A stretch of DNA of 35,461 bases from an uncultured Anaeromyxobacter sp. (GTDB taxonomy: Bacteria; Myxococcota; Myxococcia; Myxococcales; Anaeromyxobacteraceae). Shown in pieces: positions 7,729 to 15,812 of this stretch. The position numbers were made by a program, and so were the translations under genes. The notes beneath the pieces are model-generated. The model had not been told where the DNA came from, ran no database searches, and saw only the letters and a list, made by a program, of their open reading frames with translations. Each line of letters begins with the position of its first letter. The first letter of the stretch is position 1. Location of the stretch: positions 1-35,461 of the forward strand of contig CAIVAR010000045.1 of the NCBI GenBank assembly GCA_903904005.1, in the 5' to 3' direction.

Positions 7729-8928
7729 CTACAGCTCCACCTTGTCCACGAAGAGGATCTCGTCCCTCCGCGATCGGATGCGCTCGAGCAGCTCCGGCGG
7801 CGGCGCCTCGTCGAGGTCGATGGCGCAGGAGGCGGCCTGCGCCTCCTCGAAGATGGTGTTCTGGACCTCCTCCACGTTGATGCCGGCCTCGCGGATGAGC
7901 CCGAGCACGTTGGCGAGCACGCCCACCCGGTCGAGGTGACGGATGACGAGCCGCGCCTTCGCCGGGGTCTTGCGGGCCACGTTCACGCAGCCGGGGACGC
8001 GCCCGGTGCGCAGGAACGCCTCGACGATGCGCACCGTCTCCCGGGCGATGGCGTCCTGGGCCTGCGCGGTGGAGGCGCCGATGTGGTGGGTGCCGTAGAC
8101 GTTGGGCAGCTGGCCGAGCTCGGTCTGGAAGTCGGCCTGTCCCTTCTCCGGCTCGCCGGCGAAGACGTCGGTCCCCACCCGGATGCGGCCGGCCCGCGCC
8201 AGCGCGAGGAGCGCCTCCTGGTCGACCACCTCGGCCCGGGCCGTGTTGAGGAACATGGCGCCGGGGCGCAGCGCCTCGAGCACCTCCCGCGTGACGGCGC
8301 CCCGGGTCTCCCGGGAGAGCGGAAGGTGGATCGAGAGCGCGTCGGCACGACGGGCCAGCGACAGGAGGTCCGGCGCACGCTCCACGCCGAGCTCCTTCGC
8401 CCCCGCCTCGTCGAGCGATCGAGACCAGGCCACCACCCGCATGCCCAGCGCCCGGGCCCGTCGGATCACCTCGCGCCCGATCGATCCGACGCCGGCCACG
8501 GCGAGCGTCCGTCCGTACAGGCCATCCGCCTCCGAGAAGCCCTTCTTGTCCCACTTGCCGGCGCGCAGGAGCGCCACGTTGTCCGGGATGCGTCGGTCGA
8601 GGGCGACGAGCAGCCCGATGGCGAGCTCGGCCACCGCGATGGAGTTCTGCCCGGGGCAGTTGGCGACGTAGACGCCTCGGCGCGAGGCCGCGCCGACGTC
8701 GATGGTGTTCACGCCCGCCCCGGCCCGGACCACGAGCGACAGGGCGGGGGCCCCGGCGAAGACCTCCGCCGTCACCTGCTTGCCCCGGACCACGAGGATC
8801 CGGGCCTCCCGGGCGGCGGCGGGGAGGTCGGCCACGGAGACCGCCGGCTGGTGATCGACCGTGAGCCCCAGGGCCCGGAGGTCCTCCAGCCGCTCCTTCG
8901 GGAACGCGTCGGCGACGAGGATGCGCAT
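7729..8928 (-). CDS. serA: D-3-phosphoglycerate dehydrogenase-like 2-hydroxyacid dehydrogenase with ACT domain
   Basis: 399 residues, close to E. coli SerA. It oxidises 3-phosphoglycerate to 3-phosphohydroxypyruvate, the first step of serine synthesis. A substrate/NAD(P) two-domain core is followed by a C-terminal ACT domain (about 326-395) with the typical DRVGVLANVLGLIREAGINV, which suggests serine feedback. Catalytic residues are in place: R231 (NTARAEV), E259 (FAGEPE) and H282 (HHIGAST). The Rossmann loop GVGSIG is at 146-151. After strand beta-2, where NAD enzymes carry an Asp, the sequence is WSRS (168-171), like the NADPH-using GhrA, so the cofactor may be NADP(H). The ATG at 8928 is chosen because upstream residues are of low-complexity, non-family type and the longer frame would run into the divergent accC. 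Confidence 0.88.
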   Translation of the reverse strand: MRILVADAFPKERLEDLRALGLTVDHQPAVSVADLPAAAREARILVVRGKQVTAEVFAGAPALSLVVRAGAGVNTIDVGAASRRGVYVANCPGQNSIAVAELAIGLLVALDRRIPDNVALLRAGKWDKKGFSEADGLYGRTLAVAGVGSIGREVIRRARALGMRVVAWSRSLDEAGAKELGVERAPDLLSLARRADALSIHLPLSRETRGAVTREVLEALRPGAMFLNTARAEVVDQEALLALARAGRIRVGTDVFAGEPEKGQADFQTELGQLPNVYGTHHIGASTAQAQDAIARETVRIVEAFLRTGRVPGCVNVARKTPAKARLVIRHLDRVGVLANVLGLIREAGINVEEVQNTIFEEAQAASCAIDLDEAPPPELLERIRSRRDEILFVDKVEL

Positions 8929-9009
8929 CCGACCCCGGTACCACGGCTCCCGGGGGGCGTGGAAGGGGAAGGCGGGGGCGTGATGACGCGTGGCGTCGCG
9001 CCATGATCG

Positions 9010-9038
9010 TGGACCCCGGGGGACCCTGTCGGTATCCT
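9010..9038 (+). promoter_or_regulatory. Candidate promoter of biotin carboxylase gene
   Basis: TGGACC (9010-9015), a 17-nt spacer and TATCCT (9033-9038) lie 29 nt before the accC ATG, in the 139-base gap that separates it from divergent serA. The match to the housekeeping consensus is moderate, and no Shine-Dalgarno precedes the ATG. Confidence 0.35.
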
Positions 9039-9067
9039 GACGGGCCCTTCTCCGCGCGCCCATCCCG

Positions 9068-10594
9068 ATGACCGAACGCCGGCCGATCCAGAAGATCCTC
9101 GTGGCGAATCGCGGAGAGATCGCGGTCCGCATCCTCCGCACGTGCCGGGAGATGGGGATCCGGACGGTGGCGGTCTTCTCCGAGTCCGACCGAGGGTCGC
9201 TCCACGTCCGCCTCGCCGACGAGGCGGTCCACGTCGGGCCGGGCCCGGCCCGGGAGAGCTACCTCGTCCCGGAGCGCATCCTCGACGCCGCCGCCCGGAC
9301 CGGCGCCGACGCCATCCACCCCGGGTACGGCTTCCTCTCCGAGCGGGCCGACTTCAACCGCGCCTGCCGCGCCGCCGGCCTCACCTTCATCGGCCCGCTC
9401 CCCGAGAGCCAGGAGGCGATGGGCGTGAAGACCAGCGCCCGGAGGCGGATGCAGGCCGCCGGCGTCCCGGTCGTCCCCGGGAGCGAGGGGCCCATCGACG
9501 ACGAGGGCGTGGCCGCGGCCGAGGCGGAGCGCATCGGCTTCCCGTTGATGCTGAAGGCGGCGGCGGGGGGCGGCGGCAAGGGGATGAAGCGCTGCGACCG
9601 GGCCGCCGACTTCCCGAAGCTCTGGCAGGCCGCGAAGCGGGAGTCGGCCTCGGCCTTCGGCGACGACCGGATCTACCTCGAGAAGTTCCTCGACGGGCCC
9701 CGCCACGTCGAGGTGCAGGTCTTCGCCGACGAGCACGGCAACGTCGTGCACATGGGCGAGCGCGAGTGCTCGGTGCAGCGCCGCCACCAGAAGATCGTCG
9801 AGGAGAGCCCCAGCCCGGTGGTCGACGCGGCCATGCGCGCCGCCATGGGGAAGGTGGCCGTGGAGGCCGCCCGTGCGGTGGGCTACGTGGGCGCCGGCAC
9901 GGTGGAGTTCCTCGTCGACGCCTCCCGGAACTTCCACTTCCTGGAGATGAACACCCGGCTCCAGGTCGAGCACCCGGTCACCGAGATGGTCACCGGCATC
10001 GACCTGGTGCGGCTGCAGATCGAGGTGGCCCGGGGCGGCCGCGTGCCCGCCCAGGGCGAGATCGTCCGGCGCGGCCACGCCATCGAGGTCCGGATCTACG
10101 CCGAGGACCCGGCCCGCGGCTTCCTCCCCTCTCCGGGCAAGATCACCTACCTGCGCGTCCCCGGCGGGCCCGGGCTGCGTGACGACTCCGGCGTCTACGG
10201 CGGCTGGGTCGTGCCGCCCCACTACGACCCGATGATCTCGAAGCTCGTGGCCTGGGCGCCGACCCGCCCGCAGGCCATCGGCCGGATGCTGGGGGCGCTC
10301 GCCGACTACCACGTGCACGGGATCGCCACGAACGTCCACTACCTCCGGGCCGTGCTCGACCACCCCGCCTTCCGGTCCGGCGCGTACGACACCGGGTTCT
10401 GCTCCGCCTTCGCGAAGGAACTGGTGAAGCCCCCCGACCCCGCGCTCGAGCCCGTGGCCCTCATCGCCGCGGCGGTGGCGGCCCACCGGCGAGACCACGA
10501 CCGTGCCGACGCGTTCGCCACCCGGGCCCACGGCCCCGGCTCGGCCTGGGCCAGCGCCGGCCGGGCACGGGCGACGCGGGGAGGCGATCGGTGA
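9068..10594 (+). CDS. accC: Biotin carboxylase subunit of acyl-CoA carboxylase
   Basis: A 508-residue ATP-grasp enzyme that carboxylates biotin on a carrier protein using ATP and bicarbonate. The N-terminal [15 protein letters not shown], the HPGYGFLSE block, Lys163, the GGGGKGM ATP loop (167-173) and the [14 protein letters not shown] active site (E293, N295, R297, E301) are all intact. One small departure is MGVK (118-121) where the family has MGDK. The core fills about 450 residues; the last 50 are an Ala/Arg-rich tail. The next gene, a carrier-like protein, starts with a GTGA overlap, so the two are coupled. With pccB at 1023 it probably forms propionyl-CoA carboxylase, so pccA would be an equally fair name. 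It could also serve a general acetyl-CoA carboxylase. Confidence 0.92.
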   Translation: MTERRPIQKILVANRGEIAVRILRTCREMGIRTVAVFSESDRGSLHVRLADEAVHVGPGPARESYLVPERILDAAARTGADAIHPGYGFLSERADFNRACRAAGLTFIGPLPESQEAMGVKTSARRRMQAAGVPVVPGSEGPIDDEGVAAAEAERIGFPLMLKAAAGGGGKGMKRCDRAADFPKLWQAAKRESASAFGDDRIYLEKFLDGPRHVEVQVFADEHGNVVHMGERECSVQRRHQKIVEESPSPVVDAAMRAAMGKVAVEAARAVGYVGAGTVEFLVDASRNFHFLEMNTRLQVEHPVTEMVTGIDLVRLQIEVARGGRVPAQGEIVRRGHAIEVRIYAEDPARGFLPSPGKITYLRVPGGPGLRDDSGVYGGWVVPPHYDPMISKLVAWAPTRPQAIGRMLGALADYHVHGIATNVHYLRAVLDHPAFRSGAYDTGFCSAFAKELVKPPDPALEPVALIAAAVAAHRRDHDRADAFATRAHGPGSAWASAGRARATRGGDR

Positions 10595-11109
10595 CCGCCA
10601 CCACCTACGTGGCCCTCCTCGACGGCGGGAAGCGCGAGGAGACCCTGCGCGTGAAGCGGATCGCGCCCGGCGTCTACGGGGTGACGCTGCGGGGCGTCAC
10701 CCGCCGGGTAGACGCCTTCCCCCACGACCACGGGACCATCTCGCTCCTGGTGGACGCCGAGAGCTACTCCGTCCAGCTCGACGAGCGGGGAAACGGCGTG
10801 CGCGTGCACCTGCGCGACTCCGTCTTCCCGATCGAGATCCTCGACGAGCGCCGGGCCCGCATGCGCCGGCCGCCCGGGAAGCTCACCGCCGAGGGGCGCC
10901 TCGAGCTGTCGGCGCGGGTGTCGGGCCGGGTGGCCGCGATCCTGCGCGCGCCCGGCGAGGCCGTGCGCGAGGGCGACGGCGTGCTGGTGGTCGAGGCGAT
11001 GGGAATGGAGAACGAGGTTCGCAGCCCAAAGGATGGCAAGGTGGTGGAGGTTGCCGTCTCCGTCGGGCATTCGGTAGAGGGCGGCGCCGTGCTGGCGATC
11101 GTGGACTGA
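10591..11109 (+). CDS. Biotinyl/lipoyl-domain carrier-like protein lacking the biotinylated lysine
   Basis: 172 residues. The N-terminal 90 or so resemble the region that links carboxylase and carrier domains in propionyl-CoA carboxylase alpha subunits. The C-terminal 75 form a biotinyl/lipoyl domain ([28 protein letters not shown] then [16 protein letters not shown]). In every working biotin carrier the turn reads A/V-M-K-M with biotin on Lys. Here codons 136-139 are gcg atg gga atg, A-M-G-M, so Gly138 replaces the acceptor lysine; there is no DKA lipoyl motif either. The GTG start overlaps the accC stop, with GGGGAGG 6 nt upstream. As read, it could not carry biotin. It may be a regulatory or structural pseudo-carrier, like plant BADC proteins, or the sequence may hold an error. 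Confidence 0.9.
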   Translation: MTATTYVALLDGGKREETLRVKRIAPGVYGVTLRGVTRRVDAFPHDHGTISLLVDAESYSVQLDERGNGVRVHLRDSVFPIEILDERRARMRRPPGKLTAEGRLELSARVSGRVAAILRAPGEAVREGDGVLVVEAMGMENEVRSPKDGKVVEVAVSVGHSVEGGAVLAIVD

Positions 11110-11128
11110 CAGCAAGGCTTCACAGCAA

Positions 11129-11145
11129 GGCCGACGACGTCGGCC
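11129..11145. promoter_or_regulatory. 17-nt inverted repeat before mutase gene
   Basis: Arms of 8 nt (GGCCGACG / CGTCGGCC) around a single A lie just upstream of the GGAGAGGA ribosome binding site of the mutase gene. Two copies of ACAGCAAGGC (11109-11118 and 11122-11131) overlap its left side. It could be an operator or an mRNA stem controlling the mutase. Confidence 0.4.
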
Positions 11146-11163
11146 GCGCAGGAGAGGAATCCA

Positions 11164-12957
11164 ATGGCGAAGGCCAAGGCAGCGAAGGCGAAGAAGAAGA
11201 CGGCCGTGAAGCCCGCACGCAAGCCCGCGAGGAAGGCGCCCGCGCGGAAGCCTCCGGCGAAGAAGGCGGCCGCGCCGAAGAAGGCGGCCGCGCCGGCGAA
11301 GGTCGCCCCGCGGGAGAACCCCGCCGCCGCCTGGCGCTCCGGCCCCTACGCGAAGGCCGTCGCCAAGGCCCCCGAGCGCAAGAAGGCCTTCCGCACCACG
11401 AGCGGCGGCACGATCCAGCCCGTCTACTCCGCGTCCGACGTCGCGCCGGCCCTCGACGCCCGCCTGGGCTTCCCCGGGGACTACCCGTTCACCCGCGGTG
11501 TGCAGCCCACCATGTACCGGGGCCGCTTCTGGACCATGCGCCAGTACGCCGGCTTCGGCACCGCCGAGGAGTCGAACAAGCGCTACCGTTACCTCCTGCA
11601 GTCCGGTCAGACCGGCCTGTCGGTGGCCTTCGACCTCCCCACGCAGATGGGTCGTGACTCCGACCACGTCCGCGCGCTCGGCGAGGTCGGGAAGGTGGGC
11701 GTCGCCATCGACTCGATCGACGACATGTCGACGCTCTTCGACCAGATCCCGCTCGGCAAGGTCTCCACGTCGATGACCATCAACTCGACGGCGTCGATCC
11801 TGCTCGCCCTCTACCAGGCGGTGGCCGAGAAGCAGGGTGTGGCCCCCTCCGAGCTGCAGGGGACCATCCAGAACGACATCCTGAAGGAGTACGCGGCGCG
11901 CGGGACCTACATCTATCCCCCGCGCCCGTCGGTCCGCGTCATCACCGACATCTTCGCCTACACCGCGAAGGTCATGCCCAAGTGGAACCCCATCTCCATC
12001 TCCGGCTACCACATCCGCGAGGCCGGCTCGACCGCGGTGCAGGAGGTGGCCTTCACGCTGGCCGACGGCATCAGCTACGTGGAGGCGGCCAAGGTGGCAG
12101 GCCTCGACGTCGACGCGTTCGCCGGGCGCCTCTCCTTCTTCTTCAACGCCCACAACAACGTGCTCGAGGAGGTGGCCAAGTTCCGCGCCGCCCGGCGGCT
12201 GTGGGCGCGCATCATGAAGGAGCGGTTCAAGGCGAAGGACCCGCGCTCCTGGATGCTCCGGTTCCACACCCAGACGGCGGGCTCCATGCTCACCGCACAG
12301 CAGCCCGAGAACAACGTGGTCCGGGTCACCCTGCAGGCCCTCTCCGCGGTGCTGGGCGGGACCCAGTCGCTCCACACCAACTCGCGCGACGAGGCGCTCG
12401 GCCTCCCCACCGAGTCCTCGGCGCTGCTCGCGCTGCGCACCCAGCAGATCATCGCCAACGAGTCGGGCATCGCCGACGTCATCGATCCGCTCGGCGGCTC
12501 GTGGGCCATCGAGGCCATGACCGACGAGATCGAGGGCAAGGCCTCCGAGTACATCGAGAAGATCGACGCCATGGGCGGCATGGTCGAGGCCATCGACAAG
12601 GGGTTCGTGCAGCGCGAGATCCAGGACGCCGCCTATGCCTGGCAGCGGCAGGTCGAGGAGAACGAGCACGTGGTGGTGGGCGTGAATGCCTACAAGACGG
12701 TCGATCCGCCGGTGACGGTCATGCGGGTCGACCCGGCGCTCGAGGCCGCGCAGGTGGCCCGGTTGAAGGCGTTCCGCGCCGCCCGCGACAGCACCGCGGC
12801 GAAGGCCGCGGTGGACGCGGTACGGGCGGGGGCGAAGGGGACCGACAACCTCATGCCCCTCATCCTCACCGCGGTGAAGGCGCACGCCACGATGGGCGAG
12901 ATCTCCGACGCCATGCGGGACGTCTTCGGCGAGTACCGGGAGACGGTGGTAGTCTAG
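11164..12957 (+). CDS. Methylmalonyl-CoA mutase, catalytic subunit of split type, with Lys-rich N-terminal tail
   Basis: A 597-residue catalytic (alpha) chain of B12-dependent methylmalonyl-CoA mutase, which interconverts methylmalonyl-CoA and succinyl-CoA. The barrel domain starts near residue 75 ([20 protein letters not shown]) and runs to about 555. Residues at the sites that separate methylmalonyl- from isobutyryl-CoA mutases are of methylmalonyl type: Tyr128 in RQYAGFG and Arg246 in [13 protein letters not shown]. There is no C-terminal cobalamin-binding domain, so a separate B12 subunit is needed; neither it, an epimerase nor MeaB is in the window. The first 50 or so residues are a Lys/Ala/Pro-rich histone H1-like tail ([27 protein letters not shown]). 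The tail is supported as translated by GGAGAGGA 5-9 nt before the ATG. It follows the carrier gene after 54 bases. Confidence 0.93.
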   Translation: MAKAKAAKAKKKTAVKPARKPARKAPARKPPAKKAAAPKKAAAPAKVAPRENPAAAWRSGPYAKAVAKAPERKKAFRTTSGGTIQPVYSASDVAPALDARLGFPGDYPFTRGVQPTMYRGRFWTMRQYAGFGTAEESNKRYRYLLQSGQTGLSVAFDLPTQMGRDSDHVRALGEVGKVGVAIDSIDDMSTLFDQIPLGKVSTSMTINSTASILLALYQAVAEKQGVAPSELQGTIQNDILKEYAARGTYIYPPRPSVRVITDIFAYTAKVMPKWNPISISGYHIREAGSTAVQEVAFTLADGISYVEAAKVAGLDVDAFAGRLSFFFNAHNNVLEEVAKFRAARRLWARIMKERFKAKDPRSWMLRFHTQTAGSMLTAQQPENNVVRVTLQALSAVLGGTQSLHTNSRDEALGLPTESSALLALRTQQIIANESGIADVIDPLGGSWAIEAMTDEIEGKASEYIEKIDAMGGMVEAIDKGFVQREIQDAAYAWQRQVEENEHVVVGVNAYKTVDPPVTVMRVDPALEAAQVARLKAFRAARDSTAAKAAVDAVRAGAKGTDNLMPLILTAVKAHATMGEISDAMRDVFGEYRETVVV

Positions 12958-12964
12958 CCGCAGG

Positions 12965-14563
12965 GTGAGCGGAGACACGAAGACGCCGGGAGCGAGCCAC
13001 GGCCTCGCAGCGCCCGAGGTCACGGCCGCGTCGGCCATCGCCGCCGGCCTCCCGTTCCACGGGGCCCTCCAGGACCGGAGCGCGCTGCACCTCCACTACC
13101 TGGCCGCGGCCACGCAGGCCTCGGGCCGGCTGGCGATCGAGAGCGGCGGGGTCGCCTGGTCGCTCGTCTACCGGCGCGGCGTCGTCGAGCACGTCACCGG
13201 CAGCCAGGAAGCCGACGACCTGGCCGCCTTCCTGGCGGAGCGCGGGCTGATCGCCGCCGAGGCCGCCGCCGACGCCCGGCAGATCGCCGCCGGGCTCGGG
13301 GGCGACGTGCTGGGCGCCCTCATCGACCTGCGCCTCCTCGATCCCGCGGCCCGCTTCCAGGACCTGAAGGAGCACGGGGCGGGCCTGGTCTGGCGGGCGC
13401 TGGCCTGTGACGACGGCTCCTGGAGCTGGGAGCCGGGTGTCGCTCCCCCGCCCTCCGGGTTCCCCCTCGGGAGCCGGTGGGGACTGCTCGCCGACGCCGT
13501 TCGCCGGATCGAGCCATCGGTCGTGCGGGCCAGGCTCGGCGTCCGGGGCGCGCTCTCGGTGGTCCGCGCGGGCGGTCGGGTCGAGGTTGCGGACCTGATG
13601 CTCCATCCCCAGGAGGCCCGGGCCGTCGCCCGCCTCGACGGTTCCCGGAGCGTCGACGAGCTGTGCGCCGCCAGTCCCGCCGACGCCGACGCACTGCGCC
13701 GGGTGGTCCTGCTCCTCGCCGAGACCGAGCTCGTCACCTTCGGCGCGCCGCGCCTCACCGCGCCCCCCCCTCCGGCTCCCCCTCCGGCCGCGAAGCCGAA
13801 GCCTCCCCCGCCGCCACCCGCGCCGGCGAAGCCCGCCCCGCGCCCCGCCGCGAAGCCGGCCACCGTGCAGAAGGGCGGAGCACCGGCCGGGCCCACGCTG
13901 GAGGCGCTCCAGGCCGTCGCGAAGAAGTTCGAGAACGCGGACCACTTCCAGGTCCTGGGCGTGGGGCGCGACGCCGACGCGGCCCGGCTCAAGGCCGCCT
14001 ACTTCCAGCTGGCGAGGACCTACCACCCCGACGCGGCCCGCGAAGGGGACCTGGCGGAGGCCCGGGAGCTTCGCGCCGAGATCTTCGCCCGGGTCGCCTC
14101 GGCCTGGTCCGCGCTCGAGACCGACGCCGGGCGGCTGGCTTACCTCGAGGAACTGAAGGCGGGGGGTGCGGCCCAGGTCGACATCGGGCGCATCTACCAG
14201 GCCGAGCAGGCCTTCGAGAAGGTGGCGGGGCTCGCCGCCGGGAGGGCCTACGCCGATGCACTCGTCCGGGTGAACGAGGCCATCGCGCTCTACGCCGACG
14301 AGCCCGAGTACCACGTCTGGAAGGCGTGGCTCGAGTTCCTCGTCGCGCCCGAGCCGCAGCGGAGGTCGCAGCGGAGCGCCGCGGAGCGGGCCATCGAGGC
14401 GGCCCTCCTGAAGAGCCCGCTGTGCGTTCCCGGATGGCTCTTCCTCGGGCGCATGGCCAAGGTCACCGGTGACCTCGCAGCCGCCGAGCGCGCCTGGAAG
14501 CGCGGACTCGAACAGGTGAAGGACCCCGAGCTGGAGCGCGAGCTCCGGTTCCTCAAGAGGTGA
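12965..14563 (+). CDS. DUF4388-like / J-domain / TPR-like fusion protein
   Basis: A 532-residue soluble protein in four parts. Residues 25-170 resemble the DUF4388 (PATAN-like) module common in delta-proteobacterial signalling proteins (GRLAIESGGVAWSLVYRRGVVEHV). Residues 170-255 form a further alpha/beta region (VADLMLHPQEARAVARLDGSRSV). Residues 262-305 are a Pro/Lys/Ala linker. A J domain follows at about 325-385 with the essential HPD at 354-356, so it should stimulate a DnaK-type ATPase. The C-terminus (400-532) looks like TPR helices (AYADALVRVNEAIALYADEPEYHVWKAWL cut short here). The start is GTG 12965, 7 bases after the mutase stop, with only a weak AGGG before it. The client or signal is unknown; similar proteins are usually called DnaJ-domain or molecular chaperone proteins. 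Confidence 0.8.
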   Translation: MSGDTKTPGASHGLAAPEVTAASAIAAGLPFHGALQDRSALHLHYLAAATQASGRLAIESGGVAWSLVYRRGVVEHVTGSQEADDLAAFLAERGLIAAEAAADARQIAAGLGGDVLGALIDLRLLDPAARFQDLKEHGAGLVWRALACDDGSWSWEPGVAPPPSGFPLGSRWGLLADAVRRIEPSVVRARLGVRGALSVVRAGGRVEVADLMLHPQEARAVARLDGSRSVDELCAASPADADALRRVVLLLAETELVTFGAPRLTAPPPPAPPPAAKPKPPPPPPAPAKPAPRPAAKPATVQKGGAPAGPTLEALQAVAKKFENADHFQVLGVGRDADAARLKAAYFQLARTYHPDAAREGDLAEARELRAEIFARVASAWSALETDAGRLAYLEELKAGGAAQVDIGRIYQAEQAFEKVAGLAAGRAYADALVRVNEAIALYADEPEYHVWKAWLEFLVAPEPQRRSQRSAAERAIEAALLKSPLCVPGWLFLGRMAKVTGDLAAAERAWKRGLEQVKDPELERELRFLKR

Positions 14564-14601
14564 ACGTGCCCGACCCGACGAACCCCAGGAAGCGATCCCT
14601 C

Positions 14602-15378
14602 ATGCCGTCCTCCCCGCTTCGCCGGCAGCTCCGCGCGGCGGGGCACCACCTCTCCCCGGTGGTCCAGGTCGGGAAGGAGGGGGTGACCGAGGCCGTGCTG
14701 CGGCAGCTCGATCGCGCCCTCCTCGACCACGAGCTCGTCAAGGTGAAGATGGGGACCGAGACGCCCGAGGACCGCTTCGCGTCCGCCGAGGCCCTGGTGG
14801 CCGGCGCGGAGGGGGCGCACCTCGCCCAGATCCTGGGACGGACGCTGCTCGTCTACCGGCGCCACCCGCTGAAGCCGAGATACGAGCCGCTGCCGGTCGT
14901 TCGCGCGGTCCGGTCCCGGACCACCTCCCGGGCGCCGGTCCGCACGGCCCGGTCCGAGGAGCCGCCGCCGCGATCCACCCGGGCGCAGCGCACCGGCCGT
15001 GCCGGGCGCCCCGAGCGCACGGGTAGTCCCGAACGTACCGGGCGCACCGAGCGGACCGGGCGGTTCGGGCGCCCCGTCGGGCGGGAGTGGAGCGGCCGCC
15101 CCGAACGGAGCAGCAGGCCGGACCGCAGCAGCCGCCCGGAACGCCGCGGCGGCCGCCCCGAGAGGACGGGCCGCCCGGAGCGGACCGGCAGGCCGGAACG
15201 GAGCGGCAGGCCGGAGAGGAGCGGCCGGCCGGAGCGGAGCGGCGGCCGCCCGGAGAAGACCGGCCGCCCGGAGAGGACCGGCAGGCCGGAGCGGAGCGGC
15301 GGCCGCCCGGAGAGGACCGGCCGCCCGGAGAGGACCGGCAGGCCCGAGCGCGGCGGCAAGCCACCTCGCCGCCGGTAG
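14602..15378 (+). CDS. yhbY: YhbY/CRS1-type RNA-binding protein with long GRPER-repeat tail
   Basis: 258 residues. The first 95 are a CRM (YhbY) domain (RRQLRAAGHHLSPVVQVGKEG, then LVKVKMG and LGRTLLVYRRHP). E. coli YhbY binds pre-50S particles, and the domain is about 97 residues long. Here it is followed by some 160 residues of low-complexity, Arg/Gly/Pro/Glu-rich chain made largely of hexapeptides G-R-P-E-R-T/S, which must be disordered and strongly basic. The ATG at 14602 is chosen over GTG 14560 because AGGAAG at 14587-14592 is 9 nt upstream and the domain starts directly after it. It lies 38 bases behind the J-domain gene. The role is presumably ribosome assembly, with the tail adding RNA or protein contacts (inference). 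Confidence 0.85.
   Translation: MPSSPLRRQLRAAGHHLSPVVQVGKEGVTEAVLRQLDRALLDHELVKVKMGTETPEDRFASAEALVAGAEGAHLAQILGRTLLVYRRHPLKPRYEPLPVVRAVRSRTTSRAPVRTARSEEPPPRSTRAQRTGRAGRPERTGSPERTGRTERTGRFGRPVGREWSGRPERSSRPDRSSRPERRGGRPERTGRPERTGRPERSGRPERSGRPERSGGRPEKTGRPERTGRPERSGGRPERTGRPERTGRPERGGKPPRRR
15007..15357 (+). repeat. In-frame minisatellite coding (RPER-T/S-G)n
   Basis: About 17 imperfect units of 18 nt (sometimes 21 nt, adding a Gly) lie head to tail in the 3' part of yhbY. They encode RPERTG, RPERSG, RPERSGG, RPEKTG and similar. Units are most alike from about 15160 to 15350; the first few, and a 12-residue stretch near 15061-15096, are degenerate. The lengths keep the frame, so copy number can change without breaking the gene. 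Confidence 0.9.
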
Positions 15379-15389
15379 CGAGGCACCGG

Positions 15390-15695
15390 CTAATGCAGGC
15401 TGCCGTCCCGCTCCCGGTCGTAGCGGGGCGCGTGGTTGGTCTCGAAGTAGCGGCGCGCCTCCTCGAGGTCCTCCTCGTCGGCGACGCCCTTCTCGAGGAG
15501 CACCGTCTCGGCCACGTCGATGCGGATCGCGCTGCGGGAGGCCTCGGTCTCCACGGCCTCGAGCCGCGCCGCCACGCCCTGGACCTGCGCGGCAAGCCCG
15601 GCGGCCTCGGCCGAGCGCAGCCGCCAGGAGCGCAGCGCCACCACCGCCAGGGTCACCGGGACCGCGAAGAGGACGCCGAGGGCGAAGGGGAGCAT
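15390..15695 (-). CDS. Small single-span membrane protein with coiled coil, unknown function
   Basis: 101 residues. An N-terminal hydrophobic segment (residues 2-21, LPFALGVLFAVPVTLAVVAL) would anchor it in the inner membrane. A helical stretch with coiled-coil spacing follows (AAGLAAQVQGVAARLEAVETEA), then an acidic helix and a short tail ending SLH. I do not recognise a family. Codon use and third-position GC bias favour this frame, and it fills the gap between convergent yhbY and a divergent HExxH gene. A TAGGAT box lies 9 nt upstream of the ATG and there is no Shine-Dalgarno, as at pccB and rnhB. Confidence 0.6.
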   Translation of the reverse strand: MLPFALGVLFAVPVTLAVVALRSWRLRSAEAAGLAAQVQGVAARLEAVETEASRSAIRIDVAETVLLEKGVADEEDLEEARRYFETNHAPRYDRERDGSLH

Positions 15696-15704
15696 GTGCG
15701 GCGC

Positions 15705-15710
15705 ATCCTA
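15705..15710 (-). promoter_or_regulatory. Candidate -10 box of the small membrane protein gene
   Basis: Reading leftward, TAGGAT lies 9 nt before the ATG at 15695 with no ribosome binding site between, which fits a leaderless or near-leaderless transcript. Confidence 0.3.
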
Positions 15711-15812
15711 GATCTCCCCTTCCGGGGCGACAAGCACCCTGGAGACACGACAGGGGTCCTTGTCGGGGCGCCCCCGGGGAGCTATCGATGTCGGGTGGCC
15801 CTCCGCCCCCAG

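Noticed and set aside
5444-10531. A 1695-codon open frame on the minus strand, and many other long frames opposite real genes
   Set aside because: Very high GC leaves few stops in antisense frames. Its product is low-complexity Arg/Gly/Ala/Pro chain, and it covers genes with clear family motifs on the other strand or frame.
10591-11109. Carrier-like protein considered as a lipoyl carrier
   Set aside because: Lipoyl domains need a DKA-type turn; this turn is A-M-G-M with no lysine at all.
15007-15357. Repeat array considered as CRISPR
   Set aside because: Units are 18 nt with no spacers, are in frame inside yhbY and encode a hexapeptide repeat; no cas genes are near.
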